From Isoetes taiwanensis (Eukaryota; Streptophyta; Lycopodiopsida; Isoetales; Isoetaceae), in assembly GCA_021234155.1 (NCBI GenBank), contig JAJEKV010000002.1:24421159-24485158 (forward strand): a stretch of 64,000 nt of DNA, in the 5' to 3' direction. The first letter of the stretch is position 1; the number at the start of each line of letters is the position of its first letter. The notes below the pieces were generated by a model. The model made no database searches and had not been told where the DNA came from. It worked only from the letters and a program-made list of their open reading frames with translations. Positions 11,961-22,834 of the stretch are shown piece by piece. Both the position numbers and the translations under genes were made by a program.

Positions 11961-12640
11961 TTGTAGGGGACATTACAAAGGGCACATATAATGACTTGCC
12001 AAGAAATGGAAAAAGGAAATAGGCCATAGATATTGCAACTAAGCTTCAAGATTAGAAAGAGATAGCATCCAAATAGATAGATCATCAGTGTGTGAAGGAA
12101 AAGCAATTTATATGGGCAACAATGAAATGCAACTATGCTTAATGAGAACCATAATAGCGACAAAATCATTGACATGCATCAGGGCCTTTAGATAGAGCAT
12201 GGGTGCTTAGCAACGTGGGGGGTGTATACATATGAGTGATCTTGAATCATTTGAAACACCAAATTGCATCAATGGCTTTAGAGCAGATCATCAAAGTCAA
12301 GATCAAATTCTGTGGAACCAAAATGGTTTCCAATGTTGAAGCCTTCGCAATACCTTTGCAAGAAAATACTATCTCTGCAAATAGCAAAAAGGAATCCTTA
12401 GGGCATAAAAGCTCTGCGCCAAAGTGAAAGACAGATATATGGTAAATGGGTGGGTGGGATTCAACAATTAAAAAAAAAAAACCCAAAAAAAGAGGGCTCC
12501 ATATGCACGCAAAACCAATTTGATACATGTGCAACCTAGAAATACCTTATAGTGAGGCGTCCATTCTTATTCGTTTTTATTCTTTCCTTATCGGTTTTTT
12601 GGGTGAGGGTGACTGTTGGCCGTTGATTCCGGGTATATTC
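11961..12640. other. No gene recognised
   Basis: AT-rich sequence with short frames only. A run of As and an AAAAAAAGAGGG tract lie near 12470-12495. Confidence 0.35.
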
Positions 12641-12649
12641 GTGGGATTC

Positions 12650-13250
12650 AGGGAATAAATTGCTAATCGCATATTTCTTATTAGCCAGAATGACTTTAGC
12701 TAAACTTGCTCGATATTAATCCCAAATCTTTCTGTGGTTTAGCTAAACTCTACACATTTTTCCTCTCATACTTTCAAGCATTTAGCTAAACTAATCCAAA
12801 CATCATCCCAAAAATTTCTATGGTGTGGCCAACAGAAAATATTAAACCAAATTACTATACTTTTTTTCAATATATTCCATTTATTTTAGTCATTTTCTTT
12901 GTGAAAACATTCTAAAATAATGCTAACTAGCAAAGTCTAGGACTCAAATTAATTCATAAACTAAACTACTAATCATATATTTCATATAAACTAGAATGAT
13001 GTTAGCTAAACTAGCCCGAAATTCAATCTAAAAGTTTCTATGGTTTAGCTAAACAATACAAAGTTTCACTCTCTTACTTTCTAGCGTCTAGCTAAAGAGC
13101 TCCAGGGTTGGTGCAGTCTCGAAAAAAGTTAAGCTAAAATTATTATTCTTTTCCCAATTTTTTCCATTTACTTTAGCCAATGTTTTTTTAAAATGTGCTA
13201 AAAAATCGCCAAATAGCTAAGTTTAGCCCTTAAATTATTCCATGGTGGGA
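12650..13250. repeat. Two diverged tandem copies of a ~300 bp unit
   Basis: 12650-12950 and 12950-13250 share the same order of words: CTAATC(G/A)(C/T)ATATTTC, TTAGCTAAACT, TTTCT(G/A)TGGTTTAGCTAAAC, TTAGCTAAA, TTCCATTTA(T/C)TTTAG. GCTAAAC-type words are scattered through both. No coding content. Confidence 0.65.
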
Positions 13251-13559
13251 TTGTTCCAGATCCACGGATATGAACATTTCGCCAGAAAAAAACGCATGGC
13301 AAATCCTATGGTCCAGATAAAAACACCCCCGAAATATAAACCAAAGGTATAAGCTGTCGTTCTGTTCCCAGAAATGAAAGTATAACGTGTCCTCTTCTGT
13401 GGCCTCCTCTGTTGCTTAAACCATAACAGCTTTTCGTTGCTAGTCCTCGCCATACTAGGCCACCGAACACAACTGAACAACTGCCATATAAATCGGCTGC
13501 ATTTGCAAATCAGTCAAAAACATTTCCTGAGATGGTATTTGGAGAAAGAAACTAGAAGA

Positions 13560-13650
13560 AAGAAAGAAAGCTCTGTGATGCCTGCGGATGCCAAGCCCTG
13601 CCAAGCTCTGTGAGGCCTGCGGATGCCAAAGCTCTGTGATGTGAAGCCCT
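13560..13650. repeat. Short tandem repeat, CTCTGTGATGCCTGCGGATG type
   Basis: Two and a half copies of a roughly 40 bp unit built from GCTCTGTGA(T/G)GCCTGCGGATG and CCAAG. Confidence 0.6.
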
Positions 13651-15390
13651 AAGCCGCTTAAAAGAAATTGATGCTCTGTATCTGGAAAATCGGCCAGCCT
13701 GCATGCTCAAAGCGGCTTCAATCTCAATGCTGAAAGATAACTCAATAAGACAGATGGGGAGCAAACTCTGCCTCTTTCTCCACACCAGGGCTTCATCTCC
13801 ACACCAGGGCCATACCGCAACCCATGCCTGCCTCCCTGCCCCGCTAGGATCCGTTATAAACAAGGTGCTGCGCACGAAGGGTTGCCCTCCATGGCCAGAG
13901 GGTGAAGTGGCTTAAATCATAGTTCAAAGTCATATTTTGACAATCAATTCAAAACCATAACCCCGAACATTTAGAAACGAAATCCTCTGTAGCCAACGAA
14001 CTACCTTTATCTTCCAAAATGCAGCTAAAGAGTTTAGCAACCTGTGAAATAAAGAACACACGAATTTCAGAACTATAAAATATACGGGGCTATTTGGGAA
14101 AATATTTTAAAATTTAAGGGCATTTTTGGAATTTTAAAAATACGAAGGATTTTTGGGAATTAAGTTAAGGAAGAGAGCCCCTGAGAAATCGGTGCAACCT
14201 GCATAAGGCAACACTTGTTAAACACATTATACTTCCAAACAATCTTGTTTATTTGAAGAACAATGTACATAATGAGACTAGAGAATGCCAAACTTTTTAA
14301 AATGAGATATGGCGAGGAATGATAAGATTGGACGTTCCAAAACGTTTAAGCTAAGAATAAGAACAGTAGCCAATATTGGCACACATTTAAGCAGCTGTCA
14401 GTACTTTATGCTGGTAATGATAGAGGTCCAATGCATTTTGATTAGCTTAGGCATTCATGTTGTGAATAATAGCATATTCTTCAAGTACTATACTGGATGT
14501 ACACTTCCAAAATCTAAATCGGTTGTGATCACTCTAGAAGAGAAAAAGACATACAAAAATAAACGGCACAACAACCAAGTACCAAGGACCTTGATTTTAT
14601 TTGATGCCTCAAAACCATCTACTTGACTCAACAGCGCCAGCAGGTACGTTGAACTCCACTGTCCCTATTCCCAATACCCGATATATGGATGAGACAAATC
14701 CTATGGGTTACAAGACAAATTGAGCAAAATGCTTTGGCAGCCTGTGGGAGCTCATTTTATTGCAGAGGGTAAGCTTGACCATAGAGAGAAAAAACCTTCT
14801 ACAGAGCCTACTTAAACACTCTGCTGTGCATATAAGAGAATAGTGCAACTTCTCAGGACTTCTTAAAATTCTATTACAAATCGTACATAACCAAAAATAA
14901 TATTTAGAAGCTCAGCAGGCCAAACCCATTTTCTAGTTGATCTGCCTCCAAATCGACATCCCAGTCCTAGCCAAGAATAGACAAACGCAGGAAGCATAGA
15001 GGAAAGAACAAATAAGTAAACCTACCACCGGTCGCCATGCTCGCCAGAGCACACCCGCTTAATTCATGATCATCGCGTTGGCTATAGGGGTAGAAACGAC
15101 ACCGTTATTGCTACAAACCCAAACCACACCATACTCTAGAGCCTCTCGCATACCGAATGTCTAAAAAGCGTGAGAATGAAACACTTCGCAAACCAATCGA
15201 AGGATCAACCACGAAGAAAATTATGAGGATGTAAGTCGTCCAAATGCCGTGGTACTCGAACCAAGATGGTACTTTGGATTCATCAAATTCGAAGCTTCAT
15301 CGCCATGCTTGGGTTAACCCTATTGGACCATCCTCGATTCGAACATAAATGACCGCGAGTTTACGTGGTACAATCAGTTTGGGCAGTCAT
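13651..15390. other. No gene recognised
   Basis: A duplicated TCTCCACACCAGGGC word lies at 13777-13808. The remaining frames, up to 107 codons, have no recognisable motif. Confidence 0.35.
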
Positions 15391-15394
15391 CAAC

Positions 15395-15480
15395 ATATTC
15401 TGAGTATATTCCAGCATATACTTAGGATATGCCACAATCCCATACAAACGAGGGTTTGCCCCCCTAGGGGCAACCCAAAA
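15395..15480. repeat. Dispersed repeat with GGGGCAAACC/GGTTGCCCC hairpin, copy 1
   Basis: The order CATATTC, CAGCATATACTTAGGATATG, CCACAATCCCAT, then GGTTTGCC...GGGGCAACCC recurs at 20536-20625. The last part is a near-palindrome able to form a hairpin. Both copies lie in the same orientation 5.1 kb apart. They may be ends of a decayed element, but the DNA between them holds unrelated gene remnants. Confidence 0.5.
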
Positions 15481-15489
15481 ATGTTCGAT

Positions 15490-16790
15490 TATATCTCTTG
15501 TCTAATAAGTGCTTAGTCTTGCAAATATTGAGGATGGCATAGAAAAGCCCTTACGTTATCATTGTGTTATTGTTGTGTTTACTCGCTTATTAAGCTAAAC
15601 TGACTATCAACAATACGCTTCGATCAATAAAACAATCAAACAATAAAACATCTGGCGAACCACATTGGCCTAACCATATTATTAGGTAATTCATTACCAA
15701 CAAATATACATTATGTTAGGGATTTTATTGCCAGTTGTGTGCTCTTTAAATTATTCTCACGTGGAGACTACAGAGAAACACATATGGAGACGAGCCTTAA
15801 ACGTTCAAATTAAGTGATTAAATGACAAACAATTCACAAACTTGAAATCTACAAATAGAAACCGCTTCTAATCCCCTTATTAAAAATTAACTTTTGTAGA
15901 GCCCCAAATTTGAAATCTACAAATAGATACTACTTCTAATCCCCCTATTAAAATTTAACTTTGCCATTGGCATTGAGTACAGTTAAAATCACAGGCACCT
16001 AACTCAGCTTCTAGAATCGTGATCTAGCCGTACGCCATATTCTTTCTTCAAGGGGGGTGAACATTATCATAATATAGCGGCGTTACTAAATCAGGATTTT
16101 TCGTTGTACTTGACCATGGTTTTAAGAGGATGGGGGTGTCGACAAAACCTTCAATAGATATTGTGCACCAAGTACATTGTAGATAAGCACTAAAGTTACA
16201 ATGTACATTTCAACAATAATTTGCACAAGAGACAAACAGAATTCAACGTGAGACTTATCTATATACGTATAAGGCTTTTTATTTGGGCAAAACAAATTTA
16301 GCAAACTTTTAAATTGCTTCTTTAATTCCATGCAACCAACAAGCAAAAATCCATTAGATAATATTTTTGTAAGTTGATAATTTATTATGTCTAACTGATA
16401 TATTTTCAAAAAGATCCGCAATATGACCATAAATGTTCTATGCTTAAAATTAAACAATTTAAATCCCATCTCACCATTCTATAAGAAAAGCATAATAGTT
16501 TGTAGATGTTACCTGCCTTCTCATTGATCATGAAGCTTATTAGTATTGTGCATGGAAGAACTATGGACAACACATTGAAATTTGAATACCTTAGGGGCAC
16601 TTCTAAGTTTTCCCCATCCAAATTATCCCTTTCAGAAATTACACATCCCTGAAAATTCTAAATTCATATGTCAGCATAACACATAAAAGAAGACGAAGTA
16701 GAGAATATGATAACTACTTTTTCAGTAAAAAAAATATATCATAAAATTGCACAATGTGATGAAGGTCACTTCCCATCAACGCCTCCTGAA
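15490..16790. other. No gene recognised; AT-rich
   Basis: A short duplication, TTGAAATCTACAAATAGA with CTTCTAATCCCC(T/C)TATTAAAA, lies at 15841-15895 and 15909-15958. The 115-codon minus-strand frame at 16122-16469 has no motif I recognise. Confidence 0.35.
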
Positions 16791-16862
16791 CATTTCACAT
16801 TCTTGTTGATGTGCGCATTGTAACAAACTCCTCTGCTGCAGAAGGATGTATACCAACAGTGG

Positions 16863-16870
16863 AGCTAAAC
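16863..16870. other. Target-site duplication AGCTAAAC, left copy
   Basis: It is identical to 17588-17595 on the other side of the inserted element. Confidence 0.85.
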
Positions 16871-17587
16871 CTAGGTCACAAAAAACGTTTTCATGGTTTT
16901 TATTTGAGCCCTTCGAAAACGTGAATAAAACATTTTCTTCCTGGGTTAGAATGAAAAACGTAAAAAAAAACGCTGCCGGATCCTCATGCTGGAAAAAAAA
17001 ATATGATATTTCATTTCATAACTTTGAGACAGAAATTTCAAAGACTTAGACATAGAAACTCTTGTCTGATACATTGTGACAGAAATTCTTGAGCACATTC
17101 CTTGCATTTCACCTGGAACACTCCATGAGAGTTCTCTTCTACAACTTCAAAATACTGCCATTCAATTGCTCTGCTTCTAACCATAGTGTGAAGAATGCAA
17201 GGGGGCAAGAACTCTTGAGAAAAACGTGAAGAAAAAGAAAGGGAATTGGATGTGAACTGGATAAGAATTGCAGGCATATATCTTCTGATTCCCCCATGAA
17301 TCGTCTTGCAGTTAAGATTTTATGGATGCAAATGGCTTACTGGCTTACTGTTACACCAAATCCGGCCAGAACTACATTCAGAACTCTGTTGAGATCGTGG
17401 GTAGTGAAGAAGGAAACCCTAACGGGCCAAAAACGGCTCCACAGAGTCTGTCTATTTTTGTTGCCGGAATGTTGGCCAGAAAAGTTAGAGAAAAATACGC
17501 GTATTTTTTGCGTTTTTCTGAAGGGTCAGTTCCGCACGTGCGGAAAACGTTTACTTTTTTCTAATGTCAACGTTTTCTGTGACCTAG
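16871..17587. mobile_element. 717 bp non-autonomous hAT-like transposon
   Basis: The ends are inverted copies: CTAGGTCACAAAAAACGTTT on the left and, reversed, CTAGGTCACAGAAAACGTTG on the right. An 8 bp direct duplication AGCTAAAC flanks it. Eight-base duplications are typical of hAT elements, although the terminal bases do not match the usual hAT consensus, so the superfamily is inferred. There is no transposase; inner frames (for example 17296-17598) have no motif. It sits inside the glutathione reductase pseudogene and shows no loss of symmetry at its ends. Confidence 0.8.
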
Positions 17588-17595
17588 AGCTAAAC
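17588..17595. other. Target-site duplication AGCTAAAC, right copy
   Basis: It matches 16863-16870. Confidence 0.85.
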
Positions 17596-18029
17596 TGAGC
17601 CTTTGTTGCACGACATTTTAAAGCAATAGCAATTCCATATGTAATCTTAGGTGCATCAGGGCCACACATTGCTCCTCCTAGCACTATGTCTGTCTGTCTG
17701 TCAACAATAAGCTTCATAACAGTTTTCTCTTGTCTCTCAGACATTGTATTCTTCATAGGATTGAATGTAGAGGTATAAACTATAACATCACCCTTAGTTG
17801 TTTCAAGTGCTTGTTACTCTGTCAAGCCAACCACTGAAAGTGGTCGTTGGGAAAGAACAACGCAAGGAACATTTTCATAATCTGGCTTGGATCGCTTATT
17901 ATTAAAACCATTCAAGCAAGTACCTTCCATGAGGGCCACATGTGTCAAATTTATTCCGTTTGTAACATCTCCCACATCCCAGATGCTGGGGACAGATGTC
18001 TGAGAATACTCATTGACCTTGATGGCAAA

Positions 18030-19020
18030 TAACAGATGCACTCTTTCAACGGATTTAATTCATGCTTAAAACATTCAAATCCAACCTCATCCAGATCATT
18101 CCAAATCTATAATGCTACATGAATATGAACGCAGCCTCTCATTAAGCATGTCGAAATCAACTTAGAAACTTCAAATCAGAACTTCAAATAAAAAGGTGGC
18201 AATGGACATGTACTCACGAGGGAACGTCGCATGGTATGCCTCGGATTTGATTCCAAGTCCAAGCTATAGTAATGGTGCAGGATCCAATACATGGAGGGTA
18301 TGACAAAACCATTTGCAAGCTGAACACAGACGGGTTTTTCATGAGCTGAGGAGTCATTTTCCATACTAATATTTAAAGAAACAATTTGAATGACAATTTT
18401 TTTGGTCTGACTAAAGAATACAAACAATTTCGCTGGCAATGGATAATTGTTGCTCAGATGTGACAAAAAAGTTGAGATAATGCCACAGTACAATAATATA
18501 ACCAAGCTTGCATTTACCCAACTGTCTGGACATCATCTGCTATTCATCATTTGGTTTAACGACTCATCATGGAAAATACTCCTCTTGCTGCCTTGTCGTG
18601 AACTCTGGTCCAGAGCAAGCTGTAATCTAATCATTTAGGACCATGTCTCTTTTGGCAACTTAGCAACCTATTCAAAGGTGTGGTCATGGCAATCTTGAGA
18701 GTAAGCAGAATGCGGGTACAAAATTGCTAGTGGGGTACAATTTTTGGCGAAGCACATATTAAGCACGTAAATAAATGGACACTATGAGAAGACCTGGACC
18801 ATTAGGACCGTCTAAATCAATCAACGGCTAAAATTTCTTGATATGAGCCCGATGCTTCGTAACAGCAGCGACACTCCATTTGTGGCATTTGATCTACTTC
18901 ACCAAATACAACAAGCTATGGCTCATTGGAATCGGCATCCAAAACTAAGAATCCTTATGAAATTGCAGCTTCTACCTGTGCATATTTTGAGCACAATCAT
19001 GAAAAATTCGATCAAGGTTG
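18030..19020. other. No gene recognised
   Basis: Frames such as 18176-18505 (minus) show no motif. No upstream glutathione reductase exons are found here. Confidence 0.35.
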
Positions 19021-19029
19021 CCATAGAGT

Positions 19030-19500
19030 AGAAGCCAATATCTCATAAACTACTTGATCTAAATGGATTGCCGTCGGTTCCTATGGATTCATAGTACAAA
19101 AACGTCTTAGGACACCAAGTTTCGTTAAATCCATTGAGTATTTTCACCGCAAGAGGCCAAAAACGATTTCTGATATTTTACAAAGAAAAGCCTAATATCT
19201 TACACACTACAATACGTAATTTGATGCCGTCTATTCCATTGGATTCGTGATGCAAAAATGTCTTTGGAGGTCAAGTTTCAGATCATTCCATAGAGGATGA
19301 TAGTGAAAAAAGCTAAAAACACGATTTCTGGTATCTATAAGGGAAAAGCTTATATCTCACAAACGGCTTCATAAAATCTAATGCCGCCTCTCTTCCATTA
19401 GATTGGAGATGCAAAAACGTATTAGGAGATCAAATTTGAGTCACTTTCGTGAAGAATTATTGTGAATCAACCAAAAAATATTTCATCAGGTGCTTGTCTA
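19030..19500. repeat. Three diverged tandem copies of a ~157 bp unit
   Basis: Units start near 19034, 19190 and 19345 with (C/T)ATATCT(C/T)A(T/C)A. Each then runs through ATGCCG(T/C)C, CCATT(G/A)GATT, TGCAAAAA(T/C)GT, AGGAG(G/A)TCAA and ACGATTTCTG. Divergence suggests an old array. Confidence 0.65.
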
Positions 19501-19599
19501 AATAAGCACCGCACGTTAAATGCTTATTATGTGCTGAAAAATCGTTGCGTTTAAGCACTTTAAGCAACACCCGGACGGTGATTTCTGCTACCCAGTATC

Positions 19600-20033
19600 A
19601 ATTTTATGCCCATGCCTAGTAGCCTTTGGGACCATGCTTATTGTAGGGCCTATTGAGCATGTGAAAAACAGAAAAGATATGGAGGATAGAAGATTTAAAT
19701 TCTTAGATGGTGTCTTAATGGTTTTGGTCGGATACATGATGACAAGAAATTCTCGCAAGACTTTGTTACTATGAACAATGCCATAAGCATTATCTTGGGT
19801 TGATGTTTCTTGTGTTTGAGCTGGCCCCTTTGATAATCCCTATGAAGCTAGTACTGGCCAAAGAAGATGAAATTGCTAGCAAACAAGTGAACTCCATTCA
19901 AGAAGGCCTCAAAACTCCACTACTTAGTCCAGTAAGAGAATCAGCTATGACAATAGGTCCTTGCGATGGCGAAATAAGTCGGACTCCATCCCTTTCTAGA
20001 CCTTCAAGTCCGCTTCTTGATACAAAGCTATGA
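19600..20033 (+). pseudogene. NFD4/nodulin-like transporter C-terminal remnant
   Basis: Plus-strand frames read PFGTMLIVGPIEHVKN, RRFKFLDGVLMVLVGYMM, then in another frame DDKKFSQDFVTMNNAISIIL, then in a third LMFLVFELAPLIIPMKLVLA and a hydrophilic tail TPLLSPVRE...SSPLLDTKL ending at 20033. Two hydrophobic segments separated by a loop and a basic/serine tail resemble the last membrane helices of plant NFD4/nodulin-like MFS transporters, as I remember them. At least two single-base shifts break the frame (one near 19795-19800). The N-terminal part is missing. The family call is tentative. Confidence 0.45.
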
Positions 20034-20039
20034 GTACTC

Positions 20040-20530
20040 TTATTCTATTGGGAGTATGTCTCCAAGGAGTATGCCTTTTCGGGAGGAATCACGATGGCAA
20101 AGATGAAAGACGTAAAAGTGAAGAACTAAAAGAATGATTATTTATTTACCTCTTCGGTTCGAGAGAAGAACGACCACTGAGCAGCAGGGGCCTCCAGCTC
20201 CGGTTCTCGTTGGTCTCAAGAAAATATAGATATAATGTGCAAAAATATATTTGCGGATCCGGCCTTCCAACATAAAGAGGAGAAAATGAACATGAGCGAA
20301 ACATGAGGTTTTGACCGTAAAGGACCAACCTACGGCTTATTTTCGAGGCGAACAATGCAAAAGCACAAATTCAACGTCGAAGAAGTATTCTCGTGGCCTT
20401 CTCGATACTAAATCCCACACTCTTATGCCCAGTTTGCCTAGAAGAGGGTGCCTCTCCTAAGTAGCTTGGTTTCAAGAGTGGCTGCCCAACAACGGCGACC
20501 GAGAGTTTATGATAATAACGGGTTTGGAGC
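20040..20530. other. No gene recognised
   Basis: Only short frames without motifs. Confidence 0.3.
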
Positions 20531-20535
20531 AACCT

Positions 20536-20625
20536 TAGGCATATTCCAAGCATATACTTGCATATACTTATAATATGCCACAAACCCATTATAAACAAGG
20601 GTTTGCCCCTTAGGGGCAACCCAAA
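20536..20625. repeat. Dispersed repeat with GTTTGCCCC/GGGGCAACC hairpin, copy 2
   Basis: Same word order as 15395-15480: GCATATTCCAAGCATATACT, ATATGCCACAAACCCAT, GTTTGCCCCTTAGGGGCAAC. The last segment is a near-perfect hairpin. Confidence 0.5.
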
Positions 20626-20896
20626 AAGAAACGAAAGCATTTATTCTTATCTTTCTATCCTCAAACCATGCACATCCGACCTCTCTCCTTCTATTTCCAA
20701 ACCATAGACCCGATAAATCCACCTCTATTACGTAACCAATTTCCTCACAAAGAAGCGGACAAACACGTCCAAAAATACCATCCACATACTATTTTCGGAT
20801 ACATACGCCCCAAAATCTAGGCCCAACCATCGGTCGATATACCCTCCCAAATATCAAACAAAATTAATAGAACATTATGAAAAGCACAACGTGCAC

Positions 20897-21024
20897 CAAC
20901 GAAATCATGGGATAATTTTATTAAAGATATTGGCCCAAGTTAAAAGTATTTGAGGTAATTCAACGAAATCATGGGATAATTTTATTAAAGATATTGGCCC
21001 AAGTTAAAAATATTTGAGGTATTT
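20897..21024. repeat. 64 bp direct duplication
   Basis: 20897-20960 and 20961-21024 are almost identical and begin CAACGAAATCATGGGATAAT. Only one or two mismatches are visible before the far end, so the duplication is recent. Confidence 0.85.
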
Positions 21025-21233
21025 GACAGAATTCAACGCAACCATGATGCATTTTGCTTTTGACAATATAATGGTATGAGTAGACTCTTGCAAATTAGAT
21101 CCTCAACATATAAGGTGATATGTCATTCTATATGTGGAAAATAAGAAGGCGCAATTCATGTTTGAGACTCTATGGATCCATTTTGCAAACTATTTGAATG
21201 AAGAAAGAAATGGACAAGGTGATACTCTACACA

Positions 21234-22834
21234 CTATCTTTGATTAAGAAGCTCAGAGTAAAGTAGCTCATTCCATGTATTAGGAACACCAGGAAGACAC
21301 CAATGTGTGCAATCTTGATGGTTGAGGCTATATTCCAACTTATTGTCGGCTTTACGTTTCCATACTGCGATGTGGCCATCTTTCCTGTATGCTGTTAATC
21401 TGGTTATGTTAAGGAAGATAACAGGGGTCTTCATTCTCTCAAGAGCTTCCTCAACTAGTCTCATTCTTTGCGGATATGGAGGGAGTGATGTCTCATCCAA
21501 CCATGGTTCTGTTTGGTTGTGGCATGATCCACCATTGTCCCATGTTGCTCCGCTGCACATAGAACAATTATGTTATTACAAGTTCATGGGAACTCTGTAT
21601 GCATATGGATGTGCTTATGAACTCAAGTAAACAAGGATAAGGGTAGAGTCACTTACAAAAAATGGCTAGGGGCAGATCCTTTGAAGAAAACCTTGGTTTT
21701 GGCAGGATCGATATGGTTGTCTACCCAGTTTGACCAATGGTTAAGAAATTTTGAATATGCCAATAATGGATCCATGCTAGCATTTGCAATATCCCCTTCA
21801 ACATAAGAATACATCCTAAAGGACACAACAAAGAGGTTAAGATGTGACAAATTCTAAGCAATACAAAATGCATTAGAATTTCATACCCTTGCACAACAGC
21901 TGCATCCCACCAAATTGCAGAATTAAACACCAAAACATCAGCTCCTTGGGAATTTTCAGCATTTCCATCCATTTGATCCAAATATAAACCATATTTTACC
22001 CCCCTTGGAGATCTGGGGGGTCTTCTGCCCTCTTTAACCAAGAAATGGGATTTGTAATATTCCACTGTCATGTTGTAATCTTTAAAAATGATCACAACAA
22101 TGCTTCTTGTGTTTTCCACTCTTTTATTTTCACTATCAAAAACATTTTTCTGGTCTGTCACTCCTGTATACAGCATGCATACCATGGATTGGAATTGATT
22201 TCTGCCTATAGAATCCCCTACAAAGATTACCCTTTTGTTCCTTACAATTTCCAGCATTTGGGTTGCATTAAACCTGCAAAAGTTCCGTTTTCAACTTTAA
22301 CCTTTAAACTTTTCATAGAACAGAATGATTTCTGAATTTGGGTTCTGAAATTTTGAATTTTGAATTTGGGAACAGGTTTACAAACCTTGGAAGATCACAA
22401 TCATGAGGCTGCCATCGCAATTTTGTGTAGTTATGATCAGGTCGGCCATGCTCTTCGCATCGAAAACCGTATTCAATAAAAGGGCAAGATCTGCTGTCGT
22501 AAATTGGATAATCCGGATCAAAAACCCACTTTCCAGAGTAAATGTCGCATTTATCTTCAGAATCGGCTTGAACAGGAATTGAAGATAAAATTGGAGCAGG
22601 GCTTGGATGATGGGTTTGATCAGATCTATTGGAGGATGAATTATACTGGAGATGAGAAAGAAAGATCGAAGAATTACTGGGAATCAAAAGGCTATGCAAG
22701 CTATGGAAAGTAATGGGGGAATTATAAAATCCAAATTCCTCCAAAACGAAGGTGGTAAGGATTAAGAAGGAGAGGCCAAAGCTGAAAAGGCAAAGCTTTG
22801 CGGCCGGAATGGGGAGGTGCAGATCCGAGTTCAT
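21234..22834 (-). CDS. Trichome birefringence-like (TBL) polysaccharide O-acetyltransferase
   Basis: Four exons on the minus strand, 22834-22386, 22273-21887, 21815-21657 and 21552-21234, join in frame to 437 residues; all introns are GT-AG (112, 71 and 104 bp). TBL proteins are Golgi type II membrane enzymes that add acetyl groups to cell-wall polysaccharides such as xylan or mannan. Visible parts are a short cytosolic N-terminus, a membrane anchor at residues 13-31, a Ser/Asn-rich stem, the PMR5N domain from C96 (CDIYSGKWVFD) to about 150, the catalytic GDS at 169-171 (VGDSIGRNQ), and near the end the DxxH motif (D412, H415) in DCTHWCLPGVPNTWNELLY. I chose the ATG at 22832-22834 because it puts 12 residues before the anchor; in-frame ATGs at 22918 and 22888 are alternatives. 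Length suits the family. Substrate specificity cannot be told from sequence. A dead partial copy lies at 6843-9043. Confidence 0.92.
21553..21656 (-). other. TBL intron 3
   Basis: 104 bp, donor TTTT/GTAAGTG, acceptor ATGTGCAG/CGGAGC. Joining gives PSHFFGATWDNGG. Confidence 0.88.
21816..21886 (-). other. TBL intron 2
   Basis: 71 bp, donor AAGG/GTATGA, acceptor CCTTTAG/GATGT. Joining gives VVQGMYSYVEGD. Confidence 0.82.
22274..22385 (-). other. TBL intron 1
   Basis: Donor CCAAG/GTTTGT and acceptor TTTTGCAG/GTTTAA on the minus strand. Joining gives LPRFNATQMLEIV, the expected continuation from PMR5N into the GDS region. Confidence 0.88.

Larger units (their letters stand above)
16795..18026 (-). 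pseudogene. Glutathione reductase C-terminal pseudogene, split by a hAT-like element
   Basis: The family reduces oxidised glutathione with NADPH. The minus strand from 18026 reads [20 protein letters not shown], then [32 protein letters not shown], a TAA stop in place of the expected E codon (17814-17816), then [55 protein letters not shown] and ATKAQF. After a 717 bp insertion it resumes with STVGIHPSAAEEFVTMRTST and ends at TGA 16795-16797. Joined without the insertion the frame is continuous through AQFSSTVG. The FAD/NADPH-binding N-terminal two thirds are absent nearby. No introns interrupt the visible part. The nonsense codon and truncation make it a pseudogene; the family call is secure. 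Confidence 0.9.

Noticed and set aside
15395-20625. A copia element bounded by the two hairpin repeats
   Set aside because: No gag, RT, integrase, primer site or polypurine tract lies between them.
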